64,000 nucleotides of DNA. It comes from Candidatus Binatia bacterium (GTDB taxonomy: Bacteria > Desulfobacterota > Binatia > HRBIN30). Below, piece by piece: positions 1 through 8,445 of this stretch (its first letter is position 1; the number at the start of each line of letters is the position of its first letter). The DNA is taken from contig CALAMI010000002.1 of the NCBI GenBank assembly GCA_937925685.1, positions 1-64,000 on the forward strand, in the 5' to 3' direction. The notes beneath the pieces were generated by a model. The model saw only the letters and a list, made by a program, of their open reading frames with translations. It was not told where the DNA came from and searched no databases. Made by a program: the position numbers and the translations under genes.

Positions 1-44
1 TCGAGTACATTTATCGGCGTGCTCGGGGCGAGGAGGTGCCCTGA
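1..44 (+). CDS. 3' end of an upstream gene cut by the window start
   Basis: Reading from base 3, the frame is open and ends at a TGA at 42-44. The last residues are EYIYRRARGEEVP. This TGA overlaps the ATG of the following acyl-CoA dehydrogenase as TGATG, and a GAGGAGG ribosome binding site for that gene lies inside this tail. Such coupling is typical of an operon, so the tail is probably real. It is too short to name a family. Confidence 0.45.
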   Translation, partial: EYIYRRARGEEVP

Positions 45-1180
45 TGGCGCTGTTCAACCAAGAGCACGAGAAGTTCCGCCGCGAGGTCCGTAGCATTATC
101 GAGGCCGAGTTGGCACCGAGAGCTGCGGAGTTCGAAGATCCACAAGTGGTCCGTACGTGGTTTCGCCGTCTTGGCTCCTGGGGGTGGTTGGGGCTTTCGG
201 TGCCAACCGAGTATGGGGGTCGAGGTGGGGATTTCGCCTATGACATTGTCCTGGCTGAAGAAATGCCCCGTGCACGTGCTATGGGCCTCGCGCTGAGCCT
301 GGGGGTGCATTCGCAGTTCGTGGTCCCCCATTTGTTAAGCCATGGCACCGAGACCCAGCGGCGGCAAATAGTGCCAGTTTTGGTCCGAGGGGAGAAAGTC
401 GCCGGGATCGCTGCGACGGAACCAACAGGAGGCACGGACCTGGTGCGGTCAGTCCAGTGCTCTGCGATGGACGACGGTGATTTTTGGGTGATTTCGGGCG
501 AGAAGAAATTTATCACGAATGGGCCGATCGCAGATTACGTGCTCGCATTGGTGCGCACGTCGCCAAACGGCGGAAGCACTAGTTTCGCTCTGGTTTTGGT
601 TCCCACGGACATTCCGGGTTTCGAGGTGTCCACCTTGCGGACCATGGGAATCAAAGCGTCGCCCACTGGCTGGCTCAAGTTTCGCGAATGCCGTGTACCG
701 AAGTCGATGACTGTCGGGAAACCGAACCTGGGTTTCCTGTACCTTATGAACGGACTGCAGCGCGAACGCCTCGTGCTGGCAGTGAGTGCAGTGGCCCTTG
801 CCGCTTTGGTGCTGCAGGAAACGATTGCGCGTGTACGTTCGCGGATGATTTTTGGACATCCGTTGGGAGAACTCCAGGCTGTGCGCCACCGCATTGCGGA
901 AATGGCGGCAGAAATCGAGGCGAACCGGCGGTTCGTGCGTTCCGTGGCCGAGTCCTATCGCGACGGGCGGGTGGAAGGAAAAGAAATTTGCATGATCAAG
1001 TTCCACGTGATGGAAAGCGTTCAACGGGTGATTGCGCAGTGCTTGCAGTTGCATGGCGCAGAGGGCTTTCTGGAAGATCATTGGGTTTCCCGGGTCTTTC
1101 GTGACACGAGGGTTTTTACTATTGGCGGTGGCGTGTCCGAAGCCATGAAAGATTTGGTGGCTGGCTACTTGCGACTGTAA
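44..1180 (+). CDS. acyl-CoA dehydrogenase
   Basis: 378-residue FAD-dependent acyl-CoA dehydrogenase that would oxidise an acyl-CoA to the enoyl-CoA and pass electrons to ETF in the cytoplasm. The three-part fold is visible: an N-terminal helical domain (EHEKFRREV), a middle beta domain with the substrate/FAD-loop signature ATEPTGGTDL near residue 125, and a C-terminal helical domain with the LHGAEGF segment. The usual IYEGT glutamate motif is replaced by IGGGVSE, so the catalytic base cannot be assigned from that motif. The start is chosen from GAGGAGG eight bases upstream. It is followed 16 bp later by a FabF-like ketosynthase, with which it probably forms an operon. The substrate is unknown. 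Confidence 0.9.
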   Translation: MALFNQEHEKFRREVRSIIEAELAPRAAEFEDPQVVRTWFRRLGSWGWLGLSVPTEYGGRGGDFAYDIVLAEEMPRARAMGLALSLGVHSQFVVPHLLSHGTETQRRQIVPVLVRGEKVAGIAATEPTGGTDLVRSVQCSAMDDGDFWVISGEKKFITNGPIADYVLALVRTSPNGGSTSFALVLVPTDIPGFEVSTLRTMGIKASPTGWLKFRECRVPKSMTVGKPNLGFLYLMNGLQRERLVLAVSAVALAALVLQETIARVRSRMIFGHPLGELQAVRHRIAEMAAEIEANRRFVRSVAESYRDGRVEGKEICMIKFHVMESVQRVIAQCLQLHGAEGFLEDHWVSRVFRDTRVFTIGGGVSEAMKDLVAGYLRL

Positions 1181-1196
1181 AGGGGCACGGTGGCCG

Positions 1197-2438
1197 TTGG
1201 AGCGTCGCGTCGTCATTACGGGGATCGGCTTTGTCAGCCCGTGTGGCTCAAGTTTCGAGCGCTTTTGGTCTGCGTTGATCGAAGGGCGCTCTGGCTTGCG
1301 CATTGTGGATCGTTTCGATCCTTCCCCGTTTACCTGCCGCGTGGGCGGGCAAGTGGACGATGAACAGCTAGAGTCGCTGGACCCCCGCTACTTCCGCATC
1401 GTGAGCCATGCGACGCAGCTTGGCCTGGTGGCAATCGGTCGTGCGCTCGCGGATGCTGGGCTTCTCCCCGATGCTTGGGAAGACCCGCACGCCGTCGCCC
1501 TGCTGATCGGTACGGCAGTGGCTGGTTTGAGAGCGGGTGAGCAACAGTACGGCATTTTGCTCGAGCGTGGAGCCCGGCGCGTGAACCCGTTTTTGGCCAA
1601 CGGATCGTTGCCCTTTGCCACCGCGGCGGAAATGGCGGCTGCGGCGAGAGCCCAGGGACCGCAGCTCACGATCACCACGGGCTGTACGGCGAGTACCCAG
1701 GCCATCGCCCTGGGGCAGAGGTTGGTTGCTGCCGGCGACGCTGAGGTGGTGATCGCGGGTGGCGCGGAAAGCCCGTTGGCGGTGTTCGTGTTCGCTTCGA
1801 TGGGCCGCACGATGGAGCTGGCACGTGAGAGCGCCGATCCTGCTCGTGCCTCGCGCCCGTTCGACCGCAGCCATAACGGCATTGTGCTCAGTGAGGGTGC
1901 TTGTATGGTGATCCTCGAACCTCGCGAGAGAGCGTTGGCTCGGGGCGCGCGGGTGTATGCCGAAGTGCTGGGCGGAACGAGTTCGTGCGACGCGCGCGGG
2001 CTCTTTCACACCGACCCAATCGGAGAAACCGGCGCGAGCGCCATTCGCGCACTCTTGCGCCAGCATGGGTTGGGACCAGCGAACGTGCAGTGGTTGTGCG
2101 CGCATGCCAACTCCTCGCCCGCGTTCGACAGCAAGGAAACGAGGGTGGCGAAAGCGGCCTTCGGGGAGTGGGCAGTGAAAGTGCCAGTGAGTTCCATCAA
2201 GGCAGTGCTGGGGCATCCCTTCGGCGCCTCTGGCGCGTTTCAAACCGCCGCCGCCTGTCTGGCATTTCGCCATCAATTGATTCCACCGACGCACTTTCTC
2301 GAGCAACCGGCTGAAGGCTGCGACTTGGATTACGTGCCTAATGTCGCTCGGGCAGCCGCCCTCGAACATATTTTGGTGAGTAGCTACGGCTATGGCGGAG
2401 TTAACGCCTACTTGCTCTTGCGCCATCCGCAGGCGTGA
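1197..2438 (+). CDS. FabF-like beta-ketoacyl synthase
   Basis: 413-residue thiolase-fold condensing enzyme that joins a malonyl unit to an acyl chain. It starts at a TTG, giving MERRVVITGIGFVSPCG, the standard KAS N-terminus. The catalytic residues fall at the numbering of E. coli FabF: Cys163 (ITTGCTAS), His303 (CAHANSS), Lys335 (SSIKAVLGH) and His340. The usual AHGTST around the first histidine is changed to AHANSS, so it is a divergent KAS II and may serve a specialised lipid or polyketide instead of bulk fatty acid synthesis. No acyl carrier protein is adjacent. It lies 16 bp after an acyl-CoA dehydrogenase. Confidence 0.88.
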   Translation: MERRVVITGIGFVSPCGSSFERFWSALIEGRSGLRIVDRFDPSPFTCRVGGQVDDEQLESLDPRYFRIVSHATQLGLVAIGRALADAGLLPDAWEDPHAVALLIGTAVAGLRAGEQQYGILLERGARRVNPFLANGSLPFATAAEMAAAARAQGPQLTITTGCTASTQAIALGQRLVAAGDAEVVIAGGAESPLAVFVFASMGRTMELARESADPARASRPFDRSHNGIVLSEGACMVILEPRERALARGARVYAEVLGGTSSCDARGLFHTDPIGETGASAIRALLRQHGLGPANVQWLCAHANSSPAFDSKETRVAKAAFGEWAVKVPVSSIKAVLGHPFGASGAFQTAAACLAFRHQLIPPTHFLEQPAEGCDLDYVPNVARAAALEHILVSSYGYGGVNAYLLLRHPQA

Positions 2439-2581
2439 ACAGCCTGCGGGTTGCCGACTCGCTCCCTCTTCTCGCCGACCATCTGGCGCGCAAACAGGTC
2501 GTGCATGAAAACGCGTCATCGCACAGCGATTTGCCGGCAGTATGGGCGGTGCGCCCTCCCCTACCGAAAGGCTCGCACCGC

Positions 2582-2872
2582 ATGAGGTCGCCTGTGCGCC
2601 CATTGAAGAAAAGGAGATTATTGCCCCGGGGGCATACCGTGTACGAGCTCAACCCGGGACTCTGGCTCGTCTTCAAGCCGGCCGGACATGTCGAATCAGA
2701 ACATACTCATCCTCGGGGGCAAACACTGCGCGTTATTGCCGGCAGGCTCGAGGTCCGCTTGGAGAGGAACGTTGCGCTGCTTAGCCCCGATTCGGCCGGG
2801 CTCCGCATCGCTCCGGAAGTAGCGCATACCACCAAGGCTTTGGCTGATACTTGGTTGGTCGTTGAGCGCTAA
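2582..2872 (+). CDS. small cupin-domain protein
   Basis: A 96-residue single-domain cupin. The segment HTHPRGQTLRVIAG matches the first cupin motif (HxH, then a polar residue and a conserved glycine), with Gln where Glu is common. A second motif with a histidine (PEVAHTTKA) closes the barrel. Upstream in-frame sequence could extend translation to a GTG at 2435 that overlaps the ketosynthase stop, but that extension looks like low-complexity non-domain sequence. The ATG at 2582 has GAAAGG upstream. It probably binds one metal ion; the ligand or reaction is unknown. Its position after the ketosynthase suggests cotranscription. Confidence 0.6.
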   Translation: MRSPVRPLKKRRLLPRGHTVYELNPGLWLVFKPAGHVESEHTHPRGQTLRVIAGRLEVRLERNVALLSPDSAGLRIAPEVAHTTKALADTWLVVER

Positions 2873-2899
2873 TTTCAACGGGCGCAACCGGCGGTGGAG

Positions 2900-3124
2900 T
2901 CAAGCTCCCGCTTCTCCCGGCGGTTGCCTTCCGTATTCCTTGGCAAAGTGTTCCGGGCAAAGCCCGCGTCGCTCCTGGCGTTTCCGGCAGCCCTCGGCGT
3001 TGCAAGTTTTGTAACGCGGTTTCGGCATTTTTCCCTTCCGCCACAAGCGGTAATGCCTGGCGCAATAGTGTTTGCCCCGCACTGCACCATTGCAACCTTC
3101 TACGCGGCACACTCCTCTTCCCAT
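2900..3124 (-). CDS. twin CX4CX9CX2H zinc-finger microprotein
   Basis: 74-residue basic protein with two copies of the same cysteine/histidine pattern: Cys6-Cys11-Cys21-His24 and Cys41-Cys46-Cys56-His59, an exact 35-residue repeat of C-X4-C-X9-C-X2-H. Each finger ends in CxxHY/CxxHF followed by basic residues. The pattern resembles the small CxxxGC..GLCxxH fingers found beside HNH nucleases, but there is no nuclease domain here. The gpsA stop codon overlaps its ribosome binding site (TAAGGGAG, then ATG), so it is translationally coupled to gpsA. Nucleic-acid or protein binding is an inference; the function is unknown. Confidence 0.75.
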   Translation of the reverse strand: MGRGVCRVEGCNGAVRGKHYCARHYRLWRKGKMPKPRYKTCNAEGCRKRQERRGLCPEHFAKEYGRQPPGEAGA

Positions 3125-3135
3125 GGGTTTCTCCC

Positions 3136-4140
3136 TTAGCTCCAGAATTCCGGTTTGGCTTCTCGGCGCAGCAAGTCGTTCAGCACCTGCAGTGCAGGCT
3201 TGTTTTCGTGCAGTAACAACCGCACCTGCTCGGCAATTGGCATTTCGACGCCAGCTTTGCGTGCCAGTTCCGATACACTGATGCTATTGCGCACACCTTC
3301 GGCAACCTCGTGCATGCTGCCGAGGATCTCCTTCAAGGGCTCGCCGCGGCCGAGGCGAAGGCCCAGTGTTCGGTTCCGGCTCAAGTCGCCGGTGCAGGTG
3401 AGAACCAAATCGCCGACGCCGGAAAGACCCGAAACCGTTTGGGCCTTGCCGCCAAGGCGAACGACCAATCGAGAAATCTCCGCCACCCCACGAGTGATCA
3501 GAGCAGCTCGGCTGCTGTGTCCAAGGCCGAGTCCGTCGCTCACTCCCGCGGCTATGGCAATCACGTTTTTGCTGGCACCACCAATTTCGACGCCAATCAC
3601 GTCGTCGTGCGTATACACCCGGAAGCTCTTGCCTTGGAAAGTGGTTTGGGTCGCTTTCGCTGCGTGGGGATTCGTACTGGCAACGGTGACCGCAGTGGGT
3701 TTCCCTGCGGCCACTTCCTTGGCGAAACTTGGGCCTGACAGCACCGCAATGCGGCTGGCGTATTCTGGTCCGAGCACCTGCTCGATCACTTGCGACATGC
3801 GCAGGAGCGACCTTTCTTCCACCCCTTTAGCCGCGCTCACGATCCACGCGGTCTCGCGCACCCAGGAGCGCGCGGTTTTTACGACCTCGCGAACCACATG
3901 AGAGGGAACGGCAACAACGAGCATTTCTGCCGCAGAGGCGGCCTCTTCGAGGTCGGCAGTGGGCGCGATCGTCGCCGGCAGCGGGATTTTAGGTAGGTAA
4001 AGCGCGTTTTCCCTGCGCGTGCGAAGCTCCTCTGCAAGGTCCTCGCGGTGACACCACAAGCGCACGCCATGGCCGTTTTCACTTAATAACTTGGCCAATG
4101 CTGTCCCGAAGCTTCCGGCACCGAGAACGCTTACCTGCAT
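3136..4140 (-). CDS. gpsA: NAD(P)-dependent glycerol-3-phosphate dehydrogenase
   Basis: 334-residue cytoplasmic enzyme that reduces dihydroxyacetone phosphate to sn-glycerol-3-phosphate, the backbone for phospholipid synthesis. The N-terminus has the dinucleotide-binding GAGSFGTALA; the centre has SGPSFAKEV and the catalytic-lysine segment EIGGASKNV; the C-terminal substrate domain contains GLSGVGDLVLTC and SRNR. The frame is open far upstream, but the ATG at 4140 gives the canonical MQVSVLGAGSFG start and normal family length. It lies 55 bp after a dockerin-like protein gene and is coupled to the zinc-finger microprotein downstream. Confidence 0.96.
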   Translation of the reverse strand: MQVSVLGAGSFGTALAKLLSENGHGVRLWCHREDLAEELRTRRENALYLPKIPLPATIAPTADLEEAASAAEMLVVAVPSHVVREVVKTARSWVRETAWIVSAAKGVEERSLLRMSQVIEQVLGPEYASRIAVLSGPSFAKEVAAGKPTAVTVASTNPHAAKATQTTFQGKSFRVYTHDDVIGVEIGGASKNVIAIAAGVSDGLGLGHSSRAALITRGVAEISRLVVRLGGKAQTVSGLSGVGDLVLTCTGDLSRNRTLGLRLGRGEPLKEILGSMHEVAEGVRNSISVSELARKAGVEMPIAEQVRLLLHENKPALQVLNDLLRREAKPEFWS

Positions 4141-4195
4141 GGTCGCAGGCTCAGCGCTTGACACAAAGGCCGGGGTACCGCAAGGCAAGGCTCCC

Positions 4196-6043
4196 TCAGG
4201 GTACGCGGACGATGATCTTTGCAGGGCGACCGTAGTTGCCGTTACGATCGCGCCAGCGAGCGATGAGCGTGGTACTTCCCGAAGGGAAACGCAATTCTGT
4301 GCCGATGACACCTTCGCTGCACACTTGCGTTGTCGAGTCCGAAGCCACGTAAGCAGGGCGCTCGCGATCGTCGAGCGTGCACGGATCGACGGTGTTGTTG
4401 GCAAGCCGACAGGCGAAGTCGTTGAGTGCGTCGGTGACTGCTTGCGAGGGATCGTCGAGATTGAGCGACGGGAAGCCGGGAACACCGCCAATCGGAAATG
4501 GCGGCGGCCCTTTGTCGCACACCTCGGCGCTACCGTTGCCCAGAGGGCGCGAGGACAAGATTTGCACGTCGGGGCGCGAGCTGGGGTCCGACGGGTTGTA
4601 AAAATTGCGAGTGTCTGGCGCGCTGTTGCTCGTACCCGGTTTGGCTTCGATGACGAGAAAGAAGCCGGCGCCAAAGGAGCGCTCGAAAACGGGTACACCG
4701 TTTTCGTCCGTACCGGAAGGTGGGATCACGTGATTGTCCGCGGTTGTAATCCCGAAGTACGTGATGACGGGTCCTGCCAGGGGCGGCAACGTGGGGGTTG
4801 GCGTGCGGGTAACCGTTGGAGTGCGGGTGGGCGTGCCGGTCTGGGTGATTGTAGGAGTGTTCGTGGGCGTACGGGTTTGGGTTGGAGTGCGGGTCACGGT
4901 GCGCGTGGCGGTTTCGGTCGGCGTAAAGGAAGCCGTGCCCGTAGCAGTGGGAGTTCGTGTGCTCGTGCGCGTGCGTGTGGGTGTCGTTGTGGCGGTGATC
5001 GTAGCCGTTGGTGTAGGGCTCGCCGTGGGTGAAGGTGTTCGGGTAAGCGAGGGCGTGCGGGTGAACGTTGCGCTCGGGGTGGCCGTGGTGGAGGCAGTGG
5101 CTGTCGTCGTGGGTGTAGACGTTCGGGTACGTGACGGTGAGGCCGTCCGCGAAGGTGTCACCGAAGGAGTTTGCGTTGCTGTTTGTGTGGGCGAGCGAGT
5201 GGTCGTGGGGGTGCGAGTCGGCGATAAAGCTGTCGTGAACGTTGCCGTGGGTACGGCGGTGCTTGACGGTGTGGAAGTGGGAGAGCGCGTTGCGCTCAGC
5301 GTTGGGCTCGGCGTCCGTGAGATCGTACTCGTGGTGCTGGGAGTCGCTGTGGCCGAGGCGCTAAGCACTGTGGTGTGCGTGGCTGTGGCCGAGGGCGAAA
5401 CACTGGGAGTGCTCGACGGGCTCGCGGATGGTGTCGGGCTTTCTGCTCGGGGGGTGAACGTACTCGAGGGCGTAGGGAGGGCCGTTCTGGGCGACGAGGT
5501 TGGGCTTAGCGTGGGAGTTGGCGCGGTTGTGTCTTGGGGGGAAGTTGTGGGGCTCTGCGTCGCGGTTGCGGTGGGCGATAGGGTGGGCGAGAACGCTACC
5601 GTCGGTCGGGGGCTCTCGGTTGCCGTTGCGCTTGGTGTCGATGTCGCTGACAGCAAGGGGGTAGCCGTAGCGGTCACACGCGGAGGAGGCGTCGACCCAA
5701 GAAGGGACAACAGGGCTACGACGTCAGCGCTACTTACGCTGCCGTCAGCGTTAGCGTCGACGCCGATGCACGAGGAAAAGCCAGCGAACAGCTCGTCAAG
5801 GAAAGCGGCTACATCGTCAAAATCGATGTGGCCATCGCAATTGGCGTCTCCGGGCAAAATCGAACTGCCGTCGCTGCCACTGGCCCAATGCATTTGCGCG
5901 CTCGCGGGGAGGAGCACAGGGGTAAGCAGCTTTACCTGAGCTGGAGACGCCGTGGGCGAAAATACGAGGAAACCGAGTGCCACCCAAAGAACTTTTGCCA
6001 CACTCCCCAAAGCCGCTGCCATGCGTGGGCAGCTTCCATACAC
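4196..6043 (-). CDS. secreted dockerin-like EF-hand protein with a 300-residue Thr/Pro linker
   Basis: 615-residue exported protein of unknown function. After a signal peptide (hydrophobic core around residues 17-35) there are two dockerin-type calcium loops, [13 protein letters not shown] (about 65-77) and [13 protein letters not shown] (about 94-106). Residues about 117-422 are almost only Thr, Pro, Ser, Ala and Arg in TPT/TRT runs, a likely extended and perhaps O-glycosylated spacer. The C-terminal domain of about 190 residues (from [11 protein letters not shown]) is beta-rich with four cysteines and is not recognised. A GTG start at 6043 has AGGA five bases upstream; the ATG at 6022 is an alternative. 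The next gene upstream has the same architecture. Confidence 0.8.
   Translation of the reverse strand: MYGSCPRMAAALGSVAKVLWVALGFLVFSPTASPAQVKLLTPVLLPASAQMHWASGSDGSSILPGDANCDGHIDFDDVAAFLDELFAGFSSCIGVDANADGSVSSADVVALLSLLGSTPPPRVTATATPLLSATSTPSATATESPRPTVAFSPTLSPTATATQSPTTSPQDTTAPTPTLSPTSSPRTALPTPSSTFTPRAESPTPSASPSSTPSVSPSATATHTTVLSASATATPSTTSTISRTPSPTLSATRSPTSTPSSTAVPTATFTTALSPTRTPTTTRSPTQTATQTPSVTPSRTASPSRTRTSTPTTTATASTTATPSATFTRTPSLTRTPSPTASPTPTATITATTTPTRTRTSTRTPTATGTASFTPTETATRTVTRTPTQTRTPTNTPTITQTGTPTRTPTVTRTPTPTLPPLAGPVITYFGITTADNHVIPPSGTDENGVPVFERSFGAGFFLVIEAKPGTSNSAPDTRNFYNPSDPSSRPDVQILSSRPLGNGSAEVCDKGPPPFPIGGVPGFPSLNLDDPSQAVTDALNDFACRLANNTVDPCTLDDRERPAYVASDSTTQVCSEGVIGTELRFPSGSTTLIARWRDRNGNYGRPAKIIVRVP
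4778..5695 (-). repeat. low-complexity Thr/Pro-coding tract
   Basis: About 0.9 kb inside the dockerin-like gene encodes degenerate TPT, TRT and SAT runs. The plus strand reads as GTGGGNGT-type repeats and gives a long artificial Val/Gly-rich open frame. The units are degenerate and not exact tandem copies. Confidence 0.85.
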
Positions 6044-6085
6044 CGTTTTCCTGCGGTGCGCTACCGACGAACTTTAGCGCTATGG

Positions 6086-7570
6086 CTAACGGCCACAGAA
6101 CTGGAACTCGGTGACCAAGTCGGCTCCTTGGAAGGCATGAAGTATTGGAGCTGCCAGCACGAAGCAACCCGGCCCATTGGAGTTCCGCCAATCTTGGCAG
6201 GAAAAGTTCTCACCTTTGACGGTGTGCACGAGTTGATGCCCGCACACCCCGCGACCGGGTCCATCGACATGGTCGCAGTCGCTGTCTCGCGTGCATGCAG
6301 CGTTGTCGCTGCACACGCCGAATTCGTTGCTCACGTTTTGCACGATGGCGCGTGCCGTGCCGGTGGTAAATGCAAAGGACTGACTAAAGCCGCTCGATAT
6401 CGGCTCATCTCCGCAAGGCAAGGATTGTTCGAACGAGAGTTCCACCGGCAAACCGTTTAATCCTAGCACCGGTGCTAGCACAGCCGAGCCAGGGCCACTG
6501 TCTTCGCCGATGGAACTGACCGTCAAGGGGCCGTTGCAAACGCCCGGGTGGAAGGCGCGGTTGCCGCATTGCCCGTCCCCGGAACCAGTTGCGGTGTCGC
6601 AGTCGGCATCGTTGCGACAGGGCAAGCCATTGCGCCCTTGCGTGCAGGTGGGCTCAGGGCTGCAACGTCCCTCGGTGTCGGCACTACGGCAATCGTCGTC
6701 GGTAGAACAGGCCTCACCCAGTCGTCCGGAAGTACAGTACCGCCCTAGGCCGCATCGGCCGTCGCCGGCGTTGGAGGCAGTGTCGCAGTCGCTGTCTGCC
6801 CGACAAACTTCGCCAACGGCACCGGCTCCACAAATCTGAGTGAAACCTTCGATCTGGCCGCATACGGGTCCACTGCAAGTGGAGAGGCAGTCGACCAAGG
6901 TAAACCCGTTTAGCCCAAGTTGGCCGACGTGGTGGTTAGTTTGCAGGACAATGCTGTAGTCTTGGCCGCCGCTGCACTGAACGACTCCGGCGCTGCTCAC
7001 CGGGATCAGGGGGCGAATGCAGACGAGCAGGTTGGCGACTTGTGCTTGGACGAAGAAATAGTCAGAGCCATCGACAACATCGATGGTGGCAACGCCGTTG
7101 GAGTCGGGCTCACCAGCACGAAGCACCAGGTACGCGTCCTGCGTGACCCCATTTTTTTGTCCCCGGAATGATCCTAACGGGAGGCGGAATCCAGAGTTCA
7201 ACACTGCACTAAACTGACTGCGCTGACTAAAGGTGAAGCGGCGGTCTCCGAGCGTGCCGCCCGTAGGGCCGCTGGTTGGGGTCGGCGTGGAGGCTGGCGT
7301 AGGGGTTGGCGTACCCGTGGTAGGGCAGGAAGCGAGCAGATAGTTGACCGCAGCGACAATTTCGTCGACGGTAATCACCCTGTCCCCGTCGCGGTCCCCC
7401 ACTGTGCACGACTCGATATTTTGGTTTCCGAGAGCAATGTTCACCATGGTGACAACTTCGTCCACGGTGACTTCGCCATCGCCATTGCAGTCGCCGACGC
7501 ATTGTGCCAGCGACGCTGCAGACCCTCCCACCACCCAAGCGGTGATGGCGACGAAGAACCAAAGTTGCAT
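6086..7570 (-). CDS. secreted dockerin-like EF-hand protein with Cys-rich repeats
   Basis: 494-residue exported protein. The signal peptide MQLWFFVAITAWVVGGSA is followed by two calcium-binding loops, GDCNGDGEVTVDE (about 25-37) and GDRDGDRVITVDE (about 58-70), spaced as in a dockerin. A short TPTPTPASTPTPTS linker leads to a beta-rich region and then Cys-rich repeats of the form GxxCxxDxDCxxxxxxGDGxCG (about residues 245-365). The ATG at 7570 is preferred over the GTG at 7585 because GAGGGG lies nine bases before it. No cohesin gene is seen in the window, so cellulosome assembly is unlikely. It is followed 42 bp later by the related Thr/Pro-linker protein; both probably act at or outside the cell surface. 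Confidence 0.8.
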   Translation of the reverse strand: MQLWFFVAITAWVVGGSAASLAQCVGDCNGDGEVTVDEVVTMVNIALGNQNIESCTVGDRDGDRVITVDEIVAAVNYLLASCPTTGTPTPTPASTPTPTSGPTGGTLGDRRFTFSQRSQFSAVLNSGFRLPLGSFRGQKNGVTQDAYLVLRAGEPDSNGVATIDVVDGSDYFFVQAQVANLLVCIRPLIPVSSAGVVQCSGGQDYSIVLQTNHHVGQLGLNGFTLVDCLSTCSGPVCGQIEGFTQICGAGAVGEVCRADSDCDTASNAGDGRCGLGRYCTSGRLGEACSTDDDCRSADTEGRCSPEPTCTQGRNGLPCRNDADCDTATGSGDGQCGNRAFHPGVCNGPLTVSSIGEDSGPGSAVLAPVLGLNGLPVELSFEQSLPCGDEPISSGFSQSFAFTTGTARAIVQNVSNEFGVCSDNAACTRDSDCDHVDGPGRGVCGHQLVHTVKGENFSCQDWRNSNGPGCFVLAAPILHAFQGADLVTEFQFCGR

Positions 7571-7692
7571 GATGGTACCCCTCACGCTGTCGAGAATACG
7601 AGGCTGCTACACGCTTGCGCGGACTAGCGCAACCACCCGAGCCCCGAGTGGCCTCAAAAATAGCGTAAAGTGCCGGAACCGCGGCGCGTGGC

Positions 7693-8445
7693 TTACCAGT
7701 GCATGCGCGAGCGTAGCAGCCGGGTTTGTGCGCGACTGAGTTCGAGCTCGGAGCCCTTTTGGTCCTTCATAACGAGTTTGTACCGGCCAGCAAACCAGGG
7801 CACGATAGCCTTCACATAGCGGAGGTTGACCAGCCGCGATTTGTGCGCTCGAAAGAAGATGTTGGGGTCGAGCTTCTCCTCGAGTTCGCGGAGGGTGAAA
7901 TTGGTCATGAATCGGTCGCCGTCGATGTAAGCGAAGACGATGCGGTCCTCCACCTCGAACCAGAGGATTTGGTCAGTAGACAGTACGAGGATACTCCGGC
8001 CACGTTGTACAGGGATTTGCTGCAAGTAACGCCGCTCTCGGGCTTCGAATGCACGGAGGACTTCTTCGATTGCCGGTGGCACGGTTCGGTTCGCTAAACG
8101 ATCGCGTACGCGGCGCATGGTTTCGGTCAGTCGTTCGCGCGAAATGGGCTTGAGCAAGTAGTCGACAGCGCAAACCTCGAAGGCCCGGATCGCATATTGG
8201 TCGTAGGCCGTGGCAAAGACGATTTGCGGCCGGTGACGGATGGCTTTGAGTACGCCGAAGCCATCCACCCCTGGCATCTGGACATCGAGGAAGACCACGT
8301 CGGGCTTCAGGGTATCGATGGCTTGGATTGCCTGGGGGCCATTTCTAGCCGTTCCTACGACTTCGACCTCCGCAAAATCCCGGAGAAACGTTTGCAACCG
8401 CTCGCGCGCGAGTTTCTCGTCGTCGACAATGAGCGCTCGGATCAT
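7693..8445 (-). CDS. LytTR-family response regulator
   Basis: 250-residue cytoplasmic transcription factor. An N-terminal receiver domain carries the phospho-acceptor Asp in VVFLDVQMPGVDG (near residue 54) and a conserved Lys in YLLKPISRERL. The C-terminal LytTR DNA-binding domain (about 145-245) contains FFRAHKSRLVNLRYV, typical of the AlgR/LytR type. Its start overlaps the stop of the sensor kinase gene as ATGA, so the two are translated together. Targets are unknown; LytTR operators are normally direct repeats, and I did not find a convincing pair. Confidence 0.93.
   Translation of the reverse strand: MIRALIVDDEKLARERLQTFLRDFAEVEVVGTARNGPQAIQAIDTLKPDVVFLDVQMPGVDGFGVLKAIRHRPQIVFATAYDQYAIRAFEVCAVDYLLKPISRERLTETMRRVRDRLANRTVPPAIEEVLRAFEARERRYLQQIPVQRGRSILVLSTDQILWFEVEDRIVFAYIDGDRFMTNFTLRELEEKLDPNIFFRAHKSRLVNLRYVKAIVPWFAGRYKLVMKDQKGSELELSRAQTRLLRSRMHW

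Noticed and set aside
449-1303. 284-residue minus-strand frame opposite the first acyl-CoA dehydrogenase
   Set aside because: Shadow frame typical of GC-rich DNA; the opposite strand has a full enzyme.
1368-2603. 411-residue minus-strand frame opposite the ketosynthase
   Set aside because: No recognisable protein pattern, while the plus strand encodes a complete KAS with all catalytic residues.
4734-5939. 401-residue plus-strand open frame rich in Val/Gly (VGVRVGV runs)
   Set aside because: It is the antisense shadow of the Thr/Pro-coding tract of the dockerin-like gene; its composition is fully explained by that repeat.
6086-7570. Cellulosome component
   Set aside because: EF-hands resemble dockerins, but no cohesin, CBM or cellulase is present in the window.
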